Assembly: GCA_016711705.1 (NCBI GenBank)
Contig: JADJSK010000008.1
Span: forward strand, 1-64,000
Direction: 5' to 3'
Source: Candidatus Brachybacter algidus
GTDB taxonomy: Bacteria; Bacteroidota; Bacteroidia; Chitinophagales; Saprospiraceae
Length of the DNA: 64,000 nt
The translations under genes and the position numbers were made by a program. This document shows, in pieces, positions 17,786 through 27,234 of this stretch. How positions within the stretch are numbered: position 1 is the first letter of the stretch; each line of letters opens with the position of its first letter. The notes below the pieces were generated by a model. The model saw only the letters and a list, made by a program, of their open reading frames with translations. It had not been told where the DNA came from and ran no database searches.

Positions 17786-18160
17786 TTATTTGGGTGTGGG
17801 ATTCCTATTTTGCTTTGCTTTCGATGTTTTTATGATACTGGTTAGCATTTTTATTAGCTCGATGCTAATTGAATTTAGTCTTTCGAATTTATCTTTTGAA
17901 ATAAGATTCGAACCATTTAAAAGCTCTAACCAATATATTGTTTCATTGCTTTCTTTTTGAGCAATTGACAATTTATGAATAAAATCCTTTCCACTTTCGG
18001 CATGTTGTGCTTCTCTATATAATGCACCGATCGCTGTTCCTGAGCGTAAGAGTTGATTTGATAAAACAAATTCTTTCTTTGTTGTTTGTAAATCTCTGCA
18101 TAATTCAACAACATCAAGGGCAAACTGAAAACTTTTGGTTTTAAAGTGATTCTCTGTCAT
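17786..18160 (-). CDS. Four-helix-bundle protein
   Basis: A 124-residue helical protein (TENHFKTKSFQFALDVVELC start; LSNQLLRSGTAIGALYREAQ middle; SNETIYWLELLNGSNLI late) of the second four-helix-bundle subgroup, related in fold to the 23S rRNA intervening-sequence protein. The role is unknown. It sits between UpxY and ugd with repeat-rich gaps on both sides (17640-17786 and 18161-18347), as its relative at 5434-5784 does. Confidence 0.88.
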   Translation of the reverse strand: MTENHFKTKSFQFALDVVELCRDLQTTKKEFVLSNQLLRSGTAIGALYREAQHAESGKDFIHKLSIAQKESNETIYWLELLNGSNLISKDKFERLNSISIELIKMLTSIIKTSKAKQNRNPTPK

Positions 18161-18347
18161 AATTCCGGGTGAATTTATCTATTTTTATATATTCTTCAAT
18201 CTGTGCAAAAATAACAATTAACAACTAATAACTAACAATTACCGCATGGCTTCGCCGTCAATAAGTCGCACTTATAGCCCTAAAATAAATCACTAAAATA
18301 TTGATTATGTTATACTTAAAAATTTAAATAAACATAATATAAAATAA

Positions 18348-18860
18348 TTAAACGGTGGATGGTTCGAGTTGTTTTTTATTGATTTCTATTTGTAAAGCAA
18401 TACCAAGTGAGTCAAAATTGACAACTAATTTGCCTTTGGATTTTATTTGTGAAATGATGCCTTTCATGCCGAATAGCGGACCATTGGAGACTTTTACAGA
18501 TTGGCCGAGACCATATTCTACCTCTGTTAAGATCAGATCTTCTTCAATTCCCTCAATTCTCCTTAGTATCTCTATCTCTCTATCCTGAACCGGTCTCAAT
18601 TGAGGGCCGGTTTTGACAAAATTGTACACATATTCCGTTTCAAGAACTTTGATATAATCCTGAGCTGGTATCTGTACAAATAAGTAACATGGTAATATTG
18701 GAACTGTGTGATGCACTATTTTCCTTTGGTAGCGCTTTGTATAATTGCGCATTGGAGCATACGAAATCACTCCTTTTTTATCAAGTTGTTGGAGTACAAT
18801 TTTTTCACTTTTGTACTTCACCTTAATAGCATACCAAGCATTTTCACTTATATCCTGCAT
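18348..18860 (-). CDS. UpxY-family transcription antiterminator (NusG-like)
   Basis: A 170-residue NusG paralogue: the N-terminal NGN domain has NAWYAIKVKYKSEKIVLQQL, YAPMRNYTKRYQRKIVHHTV and PILPCYLFVQI; a KOW-like segment near the C-terminus has VSNGPLFGMKGIISQIK. UpxY-type proteins bind RNA polymerase on the leader of a polysaccharide operon and suppress early termination. It is the second gene of this minus-strand locus, three bases after the regulator gene, exactly where UpxY proteins usually lie. It most likely controls the whole cluster down to wzx. The frame is intact. Confidence 0.93.
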   Translation of the reverse strand: MQDISENAWYAIKVKYKSEKIVLQQLDKKGVISYAPMRNYTKRYQRKIVHHTVPILPCYLFVQIPAQDYIKVLETEYVYNFVKTGPQLRPVQDREIEILRRIEGIEEDLILTEVEYGLGQSVKVSNGPLFGMKGIISQIKSKGKLVVNFDSLGIALQIEINKKQLEPSTV

Positions 18861-18863
18861 CGA

Positions 18864-19400
18864 TTATATTTTTGATGACCATAGCAACAATGGCTCCTGA
18901 CCTTTTACTGTCAATGCATATTGTCCATATTCTGAATTACTGAAAATTACATAGCGGATCTTACGTTTAATCACCACTTCCGCTTTTGATACCAATGTAG
19001 AAAGATACTCTCTGTCGATATCCCCAAGTATAATAAGGTCAACTATAGGCGAATCAACACCTGTAGCAAAGGCTCCTGTAAGATACACATGATCAACATT
19101 GCCTAATCTTTCTATCACATCATTGATGATCTGATCGATGCCGATATGCTTTAAAAGGATATTGTGAATCTCGCGGAAAAGTGGATGGGACGTATTTGCA
19201 GAGAAGATCTTTTTATTCCCATTGGGGATAGAATTGATTAATCCGGCCTTTTCAAACTTGTTTAATTCCAGTCTTATGGCATTGGTGGACTCACCCATCT
19301 CGCTCTCCAGACTACGAAGATACGCTGTCGCTCCCTTGTTCAAGAAGAACTTGAAAAGTAACTTGACTCTAGTCTTTGAGGATATTAATGTTTCTATCAT
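18864..19400 (-). CDS. Winged-helix regulator with nucleotidyltransferase-like C-terminal domain
   Basis: The N-terminal 80 residues (MIETLISSKTRVKLLFKFFL, then YLRSLESEMGESTNAIRLEL and FEKAGLINSIPNGNKK) form an ArsR-like winged helix. The remainder (IDQIINDVIERLGNVDHVYL, SPIVDLIILGDIDREYL) looks like a nucleotidyltransferase fold with a weakened active site. Genes of this build commonly stand just before upxY in Bacteroidota capsule loci. I use ATG 19400 rather than the TTG at 19418 because a perfect inverted repeat (19404-19432) covers that upstream start. It probably starts the locus and may regulate itself through that palindrome; this is inference. Confidence 0.85.
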   Translation of the reverse strand: MIETLISSKTRVKLLFKFFLNKGATAYLRSLESEMGESTNAIRLELNKFEKAGLINSIPNGNKKIFSANTSHPLFREIHNILLKHIGIDQIINDVIERLGNVDHVYLTGAFATGVDSPIVDLIILGDIDREYLSTLVSKAEVVIKRKIRYVIFSNSEYGQYALTVKGQEPLLLWSSKI

Positions 19401-19403
19401 ATC

Positions 19404-19432
19404 AAAAATGAGTAGCAAAACTACTCATTTTT
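19404..19432. promoter_or_regulatory. Perfect 12-bp inverted repeat before the locus regulator
   Basis: AAAAATGAGTAG and its exact complement CTACTCATTTTT flank a 5-base centre, 3 bases upstream of the regulator's ATG. It could be an operator for the winged-helix protein or an RNA hairpin that covers its ribosome-binding region. Its core AAAACTAC recurs in the shorter palindrome at 19488-19505. Confidence 0.7.
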
Positions 19433-19487
19433 AATTATTTGTGAAGCAAAATAGTGTTAAAAATCCCATGAATACTAAATATACAGA

Positions 19488-19505
19488 AAAACTACCAGTA
19501 GTTTT
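19488..19505. promoter_or_regulatory. Second palindrome upstream of the regulator
   Basis: AAAACTACCAGTAGTTTT is a perfect 8+2+8 palindrome about 56 bases beyond the first inverted repeat and shares its AAAACTAC half. Two related sites at this spacing fit cooperative repressor binding over the promoter. No convincing -7 box was found between them. Confidence 0.5.
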
Positions 19506-19543
19506 CTAACATAAATACGGTTTGGGTTTTTACACAAAAGAAA

Positions 19544-19567
19544 AAAGGGCCGAAAATTCAGCCCTTT
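19544..19567 (-). terminator. Rho-independent terminator after the small exported protein gene
   Basis: Arms AAAGGGC (19544-19550) and GCCCTTT (19561-19567) with a 10-base loop. On the minus strand a T-rich tail follows, just downstream of the stop at 19575. It separates this gene from the polysaccharide locus. Confidence 0.8.
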
Positions 19568-19574
19568 AAATTAT

Positions 19575-20203
19575 CTATTGACAATTGGCCAAACCTTCCT
19601 GAGCCTGATCAAGCCCCCATGTTGGGCTGAGGTCACTTGCAGGCTTAAATGCTTCAAACATTCTTACTGATTTTTCAAATATAGGTTTTGCAACAGCTTT
19701 GCCACCCCCAAATTGCTCCGGAGTATAAAATGTAGTTTGTGCTTCCAGCATATACGGCCTTGGATTGGTCGGATCCAGCTTCTTAGCTTTATCAAGTGCA
19801 CTACTGGCCTCCATACCATAAGTCTGCCATCTGGCCATGGGATCGACTGACATAGCCATCACAGCGGACATTTGCTTTAAGCAATATATCTCAGAATTAT
19901 CCTTACTAAGTGCATCAGCCTGAGCAATCAATTCATTTGTTTTGGCAGAAACTTTATCTTTATCTGCTGTTTCATCCATCCATCCCGCAAGGTTATTTGT
20001 GAGCGCAGCGTAGTAATAAGGTAACCAATTTGTTTTTTCGAATTTGCAATTCTTTCAAAATATGCTGAAGCCGAACTCATTTCATTTGATGTCTTAGCAT
20101 CTTTAATTTGCTGAAGTCCCGCAGCCATTGCTTTCTCATAACCGGATTGTGCAAACAAACCTGTCGAAAGTAATAGAACACATAATAGAAGTAAATTTTT
20201 CAT
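19575..20203 (-). CDS. Exported helical-repeat protein of unknown function (one frameshift)
   Basis: Begins with a Sec signal peptide (MKNLLLLCVLLLSTGLFAQ), followed by a helical region (SGYEKAMAAGLQQIKDAKTS). The first frame ends at 19928. Adding one A to the A6 run near 20033 continues as NWLPYYYAALTNNLAGWMDE and on to DKAKKLDPTNPRPYMLEAQT and WGLDQAQEGLANCQ, giving 209 residues. The second part has TPR-like helix spacing. I do not know a function. It follows the TonB receptor gene on the same strand with a gap of about 40 bases and is closed by a terminator, so the two may be one transcript. Confidence 0.8.
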
Positions 20204-20242
20204 TTGTTAAAATTTATTGATAAAATGATTTTGTGAAAAAGT

Positions 20243-22483
20243 CTATAAATTATTATTGATATTATCCAATGTCCTGTCTACACCCCAACTCATAAATACT
20301 CCTAAGAAAACGCTTTGTGCAGTAGGAGGTTGAACGGCTTTTTCTTACATAAAGATTGTTTTCATCCAACAATCTTGAGCTATAATTATACCCAAATATT
20401 TGCTTTTGATTAAATACATTATTGAGACTAAATACCACTACCGCATTACTCTTGAAAATGTTAGTCAGCCAATTTACACTTACATTATGGCTTTGATAAA
20501 CCCTTGTTTTTTCACTTAAGAAATCCTCAGCAGGTAAATTTGGGTTAAAATATGGTCTACCTGACGTCACTGTATAACTCCAATTGATGCCGATAAATTT
20601 ACTCATCCAGAATTTCTTTAGCACTATACTTCCGGAATGTCTTGCTGCAAAAGTGGGTGTGGCCGAAATAGGATAATTTAAATAATCTCTTTTTGTGTCG
20701 ATGTAAGAATAACTCAACCAGTAATTAAATCCCTTGAAAGTTTTTTTGTCTCTCCAGAAAAACTCAAGTCCACGCGCATAACCTGTGCCGTTGGTATTAG
20801 CTATGCTTATAGCATTATCATCTGTCTTGACAAGGCTAACATATTCTTTATCATAAGCCTGAATCCTAAATGTATAATCTTTTGTCAGCCATTGATAAGT
20901 AAGGATGTAGTGATCAGCTCGTTGGAAGTCAAAATCATTGTCAAATAACAAGTATTTTCTTTCAGGTGTTTGGTAAAAGATACCGTAATCCGCTGTTAGT
21001 TGCATCTGTGGAGCAATCTTATAGGAAAGACTCATTCTTGGGGCAATATTGGCCCTTGAGATCAATTTACTATATTCAATTCTTATGCCGGGACGAAAGG
21101 CCAGATTTTTTGAAAGATAAATATCTGACTCAACAAATGCGGCTCCATAAGTATCCTCAATATCAGTTTCACCATTGAAAAATGCTGAATTGATATCCGC
21201 ATGATCTTTATTATACCATGCTTCTGCACCAAATCTCAAAGCATTCAAACCATCAAACTTCCTTTCAAGGAGCGACCTCAACTGCCACATTTGTTGGGTA
21301 GCAATAGATGAAAAATTGACATTGTCCAAGGATTCAATGCCGATATTCATCAATTGCTGATTTTGATCATTTAGTAATTTAGCATCTATGTTGTCCTTAT
21401 TATAACTATAACTCGCTACACCGAAGTATTTCCAATGCTTTCCTAGGGACTGTTTAAAACTTGTATTGAAGTAAACATTGGCATTGTCGACACGATAACC
21501 ATTTTTTAGACCGATAGAATCAAGTGACTCCTGCCGAATACCCTGCTTGCCAAAACTATATGTGGCGTATGCTTTGAAAATACCGTTCTTTTTGTTTTAA
21601 ACCTATAATTCATATCCCCGTCATGACCGATAGGTGCCTGAGATATGTCAAAACGTTGAGGAATAACAGCCATGTACAGTCCAAGATTGGCATAAGAATA
21701 GCTTGCTCCAAAACTTTGAGTCTTCTCCGAATTGACTTTTTGAAAGCCGGCTGAAAGAAAAATTGGTGACACTCCAAGTTGAAACTCACTTCTTGCAGGC
21801 AGATCAACACTTTCCAGATTAAGTACAGCACTAAGTGCTTGTCCATATAATGCGCTATATCCACCGCTCGTAAAAGAGGTTCCGCTAAATAAAAAAGGCG
21901 AAAATCTGCCTCGTGAAGCAATGCCCGGAATACTGGAATAAAAGAAATTATTGACCACTGCCCCATCGATAATAATTTTGGCTTCTTCGGCAGAACCACC
22001 TCTAACGAATAAGCCTTCTTGCTCGCCGACTTTCTGCACACCAGGCACCGTCTGAAGAGTTGCTGAAATATCAGCGTCAGCTCCGGCAGTAGTAATTATA
22101 TCCAGTAACGAAAGCACAGTAGCACGTTTTTTGTCACCTGCTTCAAATGAACCTGCGGTAATAACTACGGCATTCAGTTCAGAGATCTCTTCTATTAGCT
22201 TGAGATTAATTTCAATATTATTCTTGTTGATATCAAGATACTGCTCGGCAGACTTGTAACCAATAAAAGATCCTATGAGAGTCACCGGACCTTCGGAGGA
22301 AGTCTTAAATGTAAATTTTCCAGTAGAATCTGAAATAGCACCATCATAAGCATCCTTTATGTAGACATTTACACCAGGAATACTATTGCCATTTTCATCC
22401 GTGGTTTTTCCATGGATGGTATTTTGTGCGTATGAATCCAGTGAAAATAAAAGAAACAAAAATAGGGTAAGGACTTTAATCAT
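20243..22483 (-). CDS. TonB-dependent outer-membrane receptor (two frameshifts)
   Basis: Imports a bound ligand across the outer membrane using TonB energy. Signal peptide MIKVLTLFLFLLFSLDSYAQ, then a CarboxypepD_reg-like domain (NTIHGKTTDENGNSIPGVNV, residues 20-100), then a plug domain (ISATLQTVPGVQKVGEQEGL, VRGGSAEEAKIIIDGAVVNN, YGQALSAVLNLES), then a beta barrel. Two single-base slips interrupt it: a missing A near 21588 and an extra A near 20336. When corrected it runs from 22483 to 20243, 746 residues, ending SWGVDRTLDNINNNL. No SusD partner is present, so a siderophore, metal or small-molecule ligand is as likely as a glycan. Confidence 0.9.
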
Positions 22484-22522
22484 TTCTTCAATTATTTACA
22501 AGTAGTCGTAGTATAATCTTTG

Positions 22523-23224
22523 TTAGTCTCGGTTCATGCCGACATACCTCAAGACGAGATATACTAGCATAGCGAGTGATGAAAGTGCTGCTGCCACATA
22601 CGTCATGGCTGCCCACCAAAGTGCATCTTTGGCTCCGGCATGTTCTTCACCATAAGCGATGCCGGAAGAGTCTAACCATGCGAGCGCTCTATTGCTGGCA
22701 TCGAACTCAACAGGGAGCGTGATGATACTAAATACCGTGGTGATAAAGAAGGCAATAATGGTGATGAGTAATATAGTTGAGTTGCCTGTCGCCCCCAGAA
22801 CTCCAAGTGCAAGCATCAGTAAAAATTGCTGTGCTGTGGCTGCAAATTGCACCACAGGAACGATGGCTGATCTGAATTTAAGCATGGCATAAGATGTAGC
22901 ATGCTGTACAGCATGGCCACATTCGTGTGCAGCGACTGCAGCTGCTGCAACACTTCTTCCATTAAAAACATCAGGGCTAAGGTTGACAGTTTTATTGCCG
23001 GGATTGTAGTGGTCTGAAAGGAAGCCGTCTACCGATATGACCTGAACATCATAGATACCATTGTCTTTCAACATTTTTTCAGCGACTTCTTTGCCAGATA
23101 ATCTTGAATGAAGGCCGACTTGGCTATAATGGTTAAATTTTGATTTCAACCTTGCACTCAGAATCATTCCAACTACGGTTCCAATACCCCCAAGAATCAT
23201 ATATACTAAATAACCACCACCCAT
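22523..23224 (-). CDS. YugP-type zinc metallopeptidase (membrane)
   Basis: A 233-residue membrane protein: one N-terminal helix (YLVYMILGGIGTVVGMILSA), then a cytoplasmic domain with SGKEVAEKMLKDNGIYDVQV, a DHYNP segment (DHYNPGNKTVNLSPDVF) and the zinc motif HECGH (H100, E101, H104) in AAHECGHAVQHATSYAML, and two or three more C-terminal helices. This matches the neutral zinc metallopeptidase family PF04298 (YugP); its substrate is unknown. Intact frame. It lies between the TonB receptor and serS with short gaps. Confidence 0.93.
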   Translation of the reverse strand: MGGGYLVYMILGGIGTVVGMILSARLKSKFNHYSQVGLHSRLSGKEVAEKMLKDNGIYDVQVISVDGFLSDHYNPGNKTVNLSPDVFNGRSVAAAAVAAHECGHAVQHATSYAMLKFRSAIVPVVQFAATAQQFLLMLALGVLGATGNSTILLITIIAFFITTVFSIITLPVEFDASNRALAWLDSSGIAYGEEHAGAKDALWWAAMTYVAAALSSLAMLVYLVLRYVGMNRD

Positions 23225-23319
23225 TGAACAATATATTTTAGAAATTAAATTTATTAATAACTCGCTAAAAGGTCAAAGCTCTAATCCAGATTTACGACAA
23301 ATCCCTTTATTCAAGTTCC

Positions 23320-24600
23320 TCAATTAATGAATTCAGCTCCGAAAAAGTTCCTAAGTACTTCCGGTATCCGAATACCTTCTTCTGTTTGATTATTTTCAAG
23401 TAGAGCGGCTACTATGCGCGCCAGTGCTAGAGAACTACCATTCAGTGTGTGTAACAACTGCATATTATTGTCTTCATCCCTATATCTGAGTTTCAATCTA
23501 TTCGACTGAAAGGTCTCAAAATTCGACACAGAGCTAACTTCTAACCATCTTTCCTGTCCTGCTGACCAAACTTCAAAATCATATGTCATTGCTGAAGCAA
23601 ATCCCATATCTCCGCCGCATAATCTTAGGATTCTATAAGGTAGTTCAAGACTTTCCATCAATCTGGCTACGTGTGCTACCATTTCCTGCAATGCCTCATA
23701 AGATCTCTCTGGTTTCTCTACGCGGACGATCTCCACTTTATCGAACTGGTGGACTCTATTTAGACCCTTGACATGAGCTCCGTATGATCCTGCCTCTCTT
23801 CTAAAACAGGGCGTATAAGAGGTCATACAATACGGTATAAGGTGATCAGGCAGAATGTCGTCTCTAAGAATATTAGTGACAGGGACTTCGGATGTGGGAA
23901 TCAGATAAAGATCATCTTTTTCACAATAATACATCTGACCTTCTTTGTCGGGCAACTGGCCTGTAGCCGTGGCACTGTCTTCATTTACAAGATGAGGAGG
24001 CAGTATTTCTTCATAACCGGCTTTAGTATTAAAGTCCAGGAAATAATTAATTAGCGCTCTTTGCAGCTTGGCTCCCTGGCCGCGATAAACTACAAACCCG
24101 CTTCCCGTGACTTTCACACCGAGTTTCAGATCAAACAAATTATATTTCTCACCAATCTCCCAGTGAGGGAGCGCATTGGGCGGCAATGTGGGCATAACTC
24201 CTGTGAAGTCCTGATATACCATATTGTCATCAGCACCAATGCCAAATGGCACACTTTCATGAGGAATATTCGGGATAGTATATAGATGCTCTTCAAGTTC
24301 TTCCTTAAGCGACTTGAGCATTTCTTCTTTGATCTTACTTGAATCTTTAAGCAGGCCTACTCTTACTTTCAAGCTATTGGCTTCATCAATGGCTTTATTT
24401 TTCATTAATTCTCCAATAGCCTTTGAGAGATTATTCATCTCTGAAAGTTCAGTTTCCAGAGCAGTTTGTACTTCTTTTCTCTGATCATCAAGTACTATGA
24501 TCTGATCTATTATCACTAGTTTTTCTTCCGACCAATTCCTTTTTTTAAGGCCAACATCCACTCTATCTCTTTGGTTACGAAGCATTTCTACTTTAAGCAT
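23320..24600 (-). CDS. serS: Seryl-tRNA synthetase
   Basis: Class II synthetase that charges tRNA-Ser. 426 residues: an N-terminal coiled-coil arm (about residues 25-100, rich in E, K and L), then the catalytic domain with class II motif 2 (YTPCFRREAGSYGAHVKGLN), HQFDKVEIVRVEKPE, ASAMTYDFEVWSAGQERWLE and motif 3 near LLHTLNGSSLALARIVAALL. Length and motif order are normal and the frame is intact. A -7 box on the minus strand at 24646-24653 gives a 5' leader of about 40 bases. Confidence 0.98.
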   Translation of the reverse strand: MLKVEMLRNQRDRVDVGLKKRNWSEEKLVIIDQIIVLDDQRKEVQTALETELSEMNNLSKAIGELMKNKAIDEANSLKVRVGLLKDSSKIKEEMLKSLKEELEEHLYTIPNIPHESVPFGIGADDNMVYQDFTGVMPTLPPNALPHWEIGEKYNLFDLKLGVKVTGSGFVVYRGQGAKLQRALINYFLDFNTKAGYEEILPPHLVNEDSATATGQLPDKEGQMYYCEKDDLYLIPTSEVPVTNILRDDILPDHLIPYCMTSYTPCFRREAGSYGAHVKGLNRVHQFDKVEIVRVEKPERSYEALQEMVAHVARLMESLELPYRILRLCGGDMGFASAMTYDFEVWSAGQERWLEVSSVSNFETFQSNRLKLRYRDEDNNMQLLHTLNGSSLALARIVAALLENNQTEEGIRIPEVLRNFFGAEFIN

Positions 24601-24645
24601 GGGAATAAATTCATTAAATTATTGAAAATTGTAATTTTTAAGGTG

Positions 24646-24682
24646 CAAATATAGTTTAATAAAAAAAGATATTGTACATTTG
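24646..24682. promoter_or_regulatory. Divergent -7 boxes for serS and rho
   Basis: TATATTTG on the minus strand (24653-24646) points to serS, and TACATTTG on the plus strand (24675-24682) points to rho. Both match TAnnTTTG exactly. Their -33 elements are AT-rich and weak. Transcription of rho from here would give a leader of about 255 bases, long enough for autoregulation. Confidence 0.55.
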
Positions 24683-24945
24683 CGAAATCATTTCAAGCCG
24701 AGAGGGCTTAAGCCATTCAAATCTGGGTTAAGGCTAATTTCAACGAAAGAATTTTCCGAATTAAAGTTTTTTACATTACCAAATCGGTCTTTTAAATTGT
24801 GTTATTGGCACTTGGTTTGAAATTTCAAATTTTTATCTTTTAATCTAATTTTAACTCTAGTTTATTCACCAGAATAAATAAATAGTCATAGTTGTTGTCC
24901 AAAAAGGGGCCCAACTATTTTTCCAAAAAAATAACATTTATTTGT

Positions 24946-26748
24946 ATGTATGACATTTTGCAATTGGACAGTATGTTGGTCCCGGAGCTAAGAGAAGTAG
25001 CAGAAGCAAATGATCTTAAAGGTTATAAAAAATTAAGCAAACAAGAGCTGATTTATAAGATCCTTGATCAACAAGCTTTAAATACTCAGATCACGCCGGA
25101 GCAAGTGCTGGCCATGGAAAAGGAAAGCTCAAAAAGCAAACCTCATCAAAAAGAAAGGATTTCCGCTCCAAGACCCAACAACAATCAAGACGAGGAGGAA
25201 GCAAACCTTTTCACCACGAGCAAACCAACTAAAGGAGCTGCCGCGGACAAAAAGCCAAAAGCTAAAAAACCTCTTCCTGCTAAGAAAGAAACTAAAACTG
25301 CGCAAGCAGAAGGCGAAAGTGCAAAAGGTCCACAGGAACCTGCAGTGATCGAACCAGTTGTTGAAAGAAAAAAATTCTTCACCTCCACTCATCTCAAAAC
25401 CGCAGCAACAGAAACTGCACCTGCAGATATCGAGAAAAATTCAAAACCCGCAACCGAAACAGTCCAGAATACTCCTGCCGAAAAGCCCTTTAAAGCCAAA
25501 AAAGCTCTTAAAACTGAGAATGCTGTGACTGCAAACAATGAAGTTGCTGCTGAAGCGCCTAGAGAAGTTCGCGAATCAAGACAAACAACTAAACCGGAAC
25601 CTGAAGCCCCAAAATTCAACATTGACTTTGATGGGATGATAGAAGGAGAAGGTATCCTGGAAATGATGTCTGACGGATATGGATTTCTAAGATCTTCAGA
25701 TTATAATTACTTAACATCTCCTGATGATATTTATGTATCACCTTCACAGATCAAATTATTTGGCTTGAAGACAGGTGATACTGTTAAAGGAGCTATACGA
25801 CCACCGAAGGAAGGTGAGAAATATTTCGCCCTTCTGAGAGTTGCTAACATCAACGGTCTATTGCCAAGTCAGATCAGAGACAGGGTTCCTTTTGACTATC
25901 TAACGCCTTTATTCCCAATCGAAAAATTCAATTTGAGTGGAAGTAAAAATGGTAAAGATTATGGCAATAGGATGATCGATCTATTCACACCGATCGGAAA
26001 GGGTCAACGTGGATTGATAGTAGCTCAGCCTAAGACAGGAAAAACCTTCTTATTGAAAGACATCGCAAATGCTATAGCAACTAACCATCCTGAATGTTTC
26101 CTAATTGTCCTTTTGATCGACGAACGTCCGGAAGAGGTTACTGATATGAGAAGAAACGTAAATGCCGAAGTAATTGCATCCACATTTGACGAACCAGCAG
26201 AGAATCATGTTAAAGTGGCAGGTATCGTACTTGAGAAAGCAAAGAGACTTGTAGAATGTGGCCATGATGTGGTAATCCTTTTGGATTCAATCACAAGACT
26301 AGCAAGAGCATACAATACCGTGGCACCTGCCAGTGGTAAAGTATTATCTGGAGGTGTGGAAGCTAATGCTCTGCACAAACCTAAGAAGTTCTTTGGTGCT
26401 GCCAGAAAGATCGAAAATGGTGGTTCGTTGACTATCCTGGCTACGGCATTGATCGATACCGGTTCGAAAATGGACGGCGTCATCTTTGAAGAATTCAAGG
26501 GTACGGGTAATATGGAATTACAACTTGACCGAACTTTGGCCAACAAAAGATTATATCCTGCCATTGATCTTACCAAGTCAAGTACACGAAGAGACGATCT
26601 ATTGCTTGATAAAGAAACATTACAACGCATGTTTATCCTTAGAAATCAGCTTGCTGATATGCGTCCTGATGAAGCAATGGAATTCCTCAGAAAGTATATT
26701 CTTGGAACAACCAGCAATGAAGAATTTCTGACCTCAATGAATGGTTAG
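24946..26748 (+). CDS. rho: Transcription termination factor Rho with low-complexity insert
   Basis: Hexameric RNA-dependent ATPase that ends transcription. I start at ATG 24946 (MYDILQLDSMLVPELREVAE), the usual Rho N-terminal helix domain; an upstream TTG at 24892 adds nothing conserved. After about residue 50 comes an insert of roughly 170 residues rich in K, A, P, E and T (for example KPKAKKPLPAKKETKTAQ), typical of Bacteroidota Rho. The RNA-binding cold-shock-like domain (GEGILEMMSDGYGFLRSSDY), the P-loop QPKTGKT and the C-terminal DLTKSSTRRDDLLLDKETLQ follow. 601 residues, frame intact. A terminator lies just after it. Confidence 0.97.
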   Translation: MYDILQLDSMLVPELREVAEANDLKGYKKLSKQELIYKILDQQALNTQITPEQVLAMEKESSKSKPHQKERISAPRPNNNQDEEEANLFTTSKPTKGAAADKKPKAKKPLPAKKETKTAQAEGESAKGPQEPAVIEPVVERKKFFTSTHLKTAATETAPADIEKNSKPATETVQNTPAEKPFKAKKALKTENAVTANNEVAAEAPREVRESRQTTKPEPEAPKFNIDFDGMIEGEGILEMMSDGYGFLRSSDYNYLTSPDDIYVSPSQIKLFGLKTGDTVKGAIRPPKEGEKYFALLRVANINGLLPSQIRDRVPFDYLTPLFPIEKFNLSGSKNGKDYGNRMIDLFTPIGKGQRGLIVAQPKTGKTFLLKDIANAIATNHPECFLIVLLIDERPEEVTDMRRNVNAEVIASTFDEPAENHVKVAGIVLEKAKRLVECGHDVVILLDSITRLARAYNTVAPASGKVLSGGVEANALHKPKKFFGAARKIENGGSLTILATALIDTGSKMDGVIFEEFKGTGNMELQLDRTLANKRLYPAIDLTKSSTRRDDLLLDKETLQRMFILRNQLADMRPDEAMEFLRKYILGTTSNEEFLTSMNG

Positions 26749-26770
26749 TATCTAAATTGAAAATATAGAA

Positions 26771-26806
26771 GTCCCTTATGACGCATGTTGTAGGGGATTT
26801 TTTTTT
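26771..26806 (+). terminator. Rho-independent terminator after rho
   Basis: GTCCCTTATG and TAGGGGAT arms with a loop of about 12 bases, then a run of nine T. The stem is imperfect but its position just after the rho stop fits. Confidence 0.65.
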
Positions 26807-27234
26807 GTCCAATATTAAATTTTCTTAATTTTGGAGAAAATGGCAACGTTATTGGAGGTGAGAGGGTTATGAGATTAGGAGAGGGGTGGAGAATTGAAAA
26901 TTGAAAATTGAAAATTGAAAATGGGGCGAATAGTGGGAAGGATATATCTAATTTGACTTTTGGCTTGTAGTTAAAAGCTTATGGCTTTAATTCCTCTGAA
27001 GCAATTTGCATGTAGAAATCAGTGCAATCAAAGAAATCAATTTAATCAGTGGTTCAGACAAATTAATGATGGTTATTGGCAGGAAAGGGAAAGTTGAAAA
27101 TGAGGAAGGAAAAATGAGCAATGGAAAATTACGGCATCGCTAATGTATTCTAACATATGAATTTACGAATTCAAATCTTTCAAAAAATTAAATATAAATA
27201 TCATTTACATCACATAGTAAACCCTTAATTGAAA
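26807..27234. other. Spacer with GAAAATT tandem repeat
   Basis: No gene. At 26891-26924 the 7-base word GAAAATT is repeated four to five times; the same word recurs at 28131-28162 and 47825-47865. The rest is unstructured, with one GAAAGGGAAAGTTGAAAATG-like degenerate copy at about 27085. Confidence 0.7.

Noticed and set aside
24892..24945. Upstream start for Rho
   Set aside because: TTG start with residues not found in Rho; the conserved N-terminus begins at 24946.
25129..25622. Cysteine- and serine-rich minus-strand open frames opposite rho
   Set aside because: They mirror the biased codons of the Lys/Ala/Pro-rich insert of Rho and have no family features.
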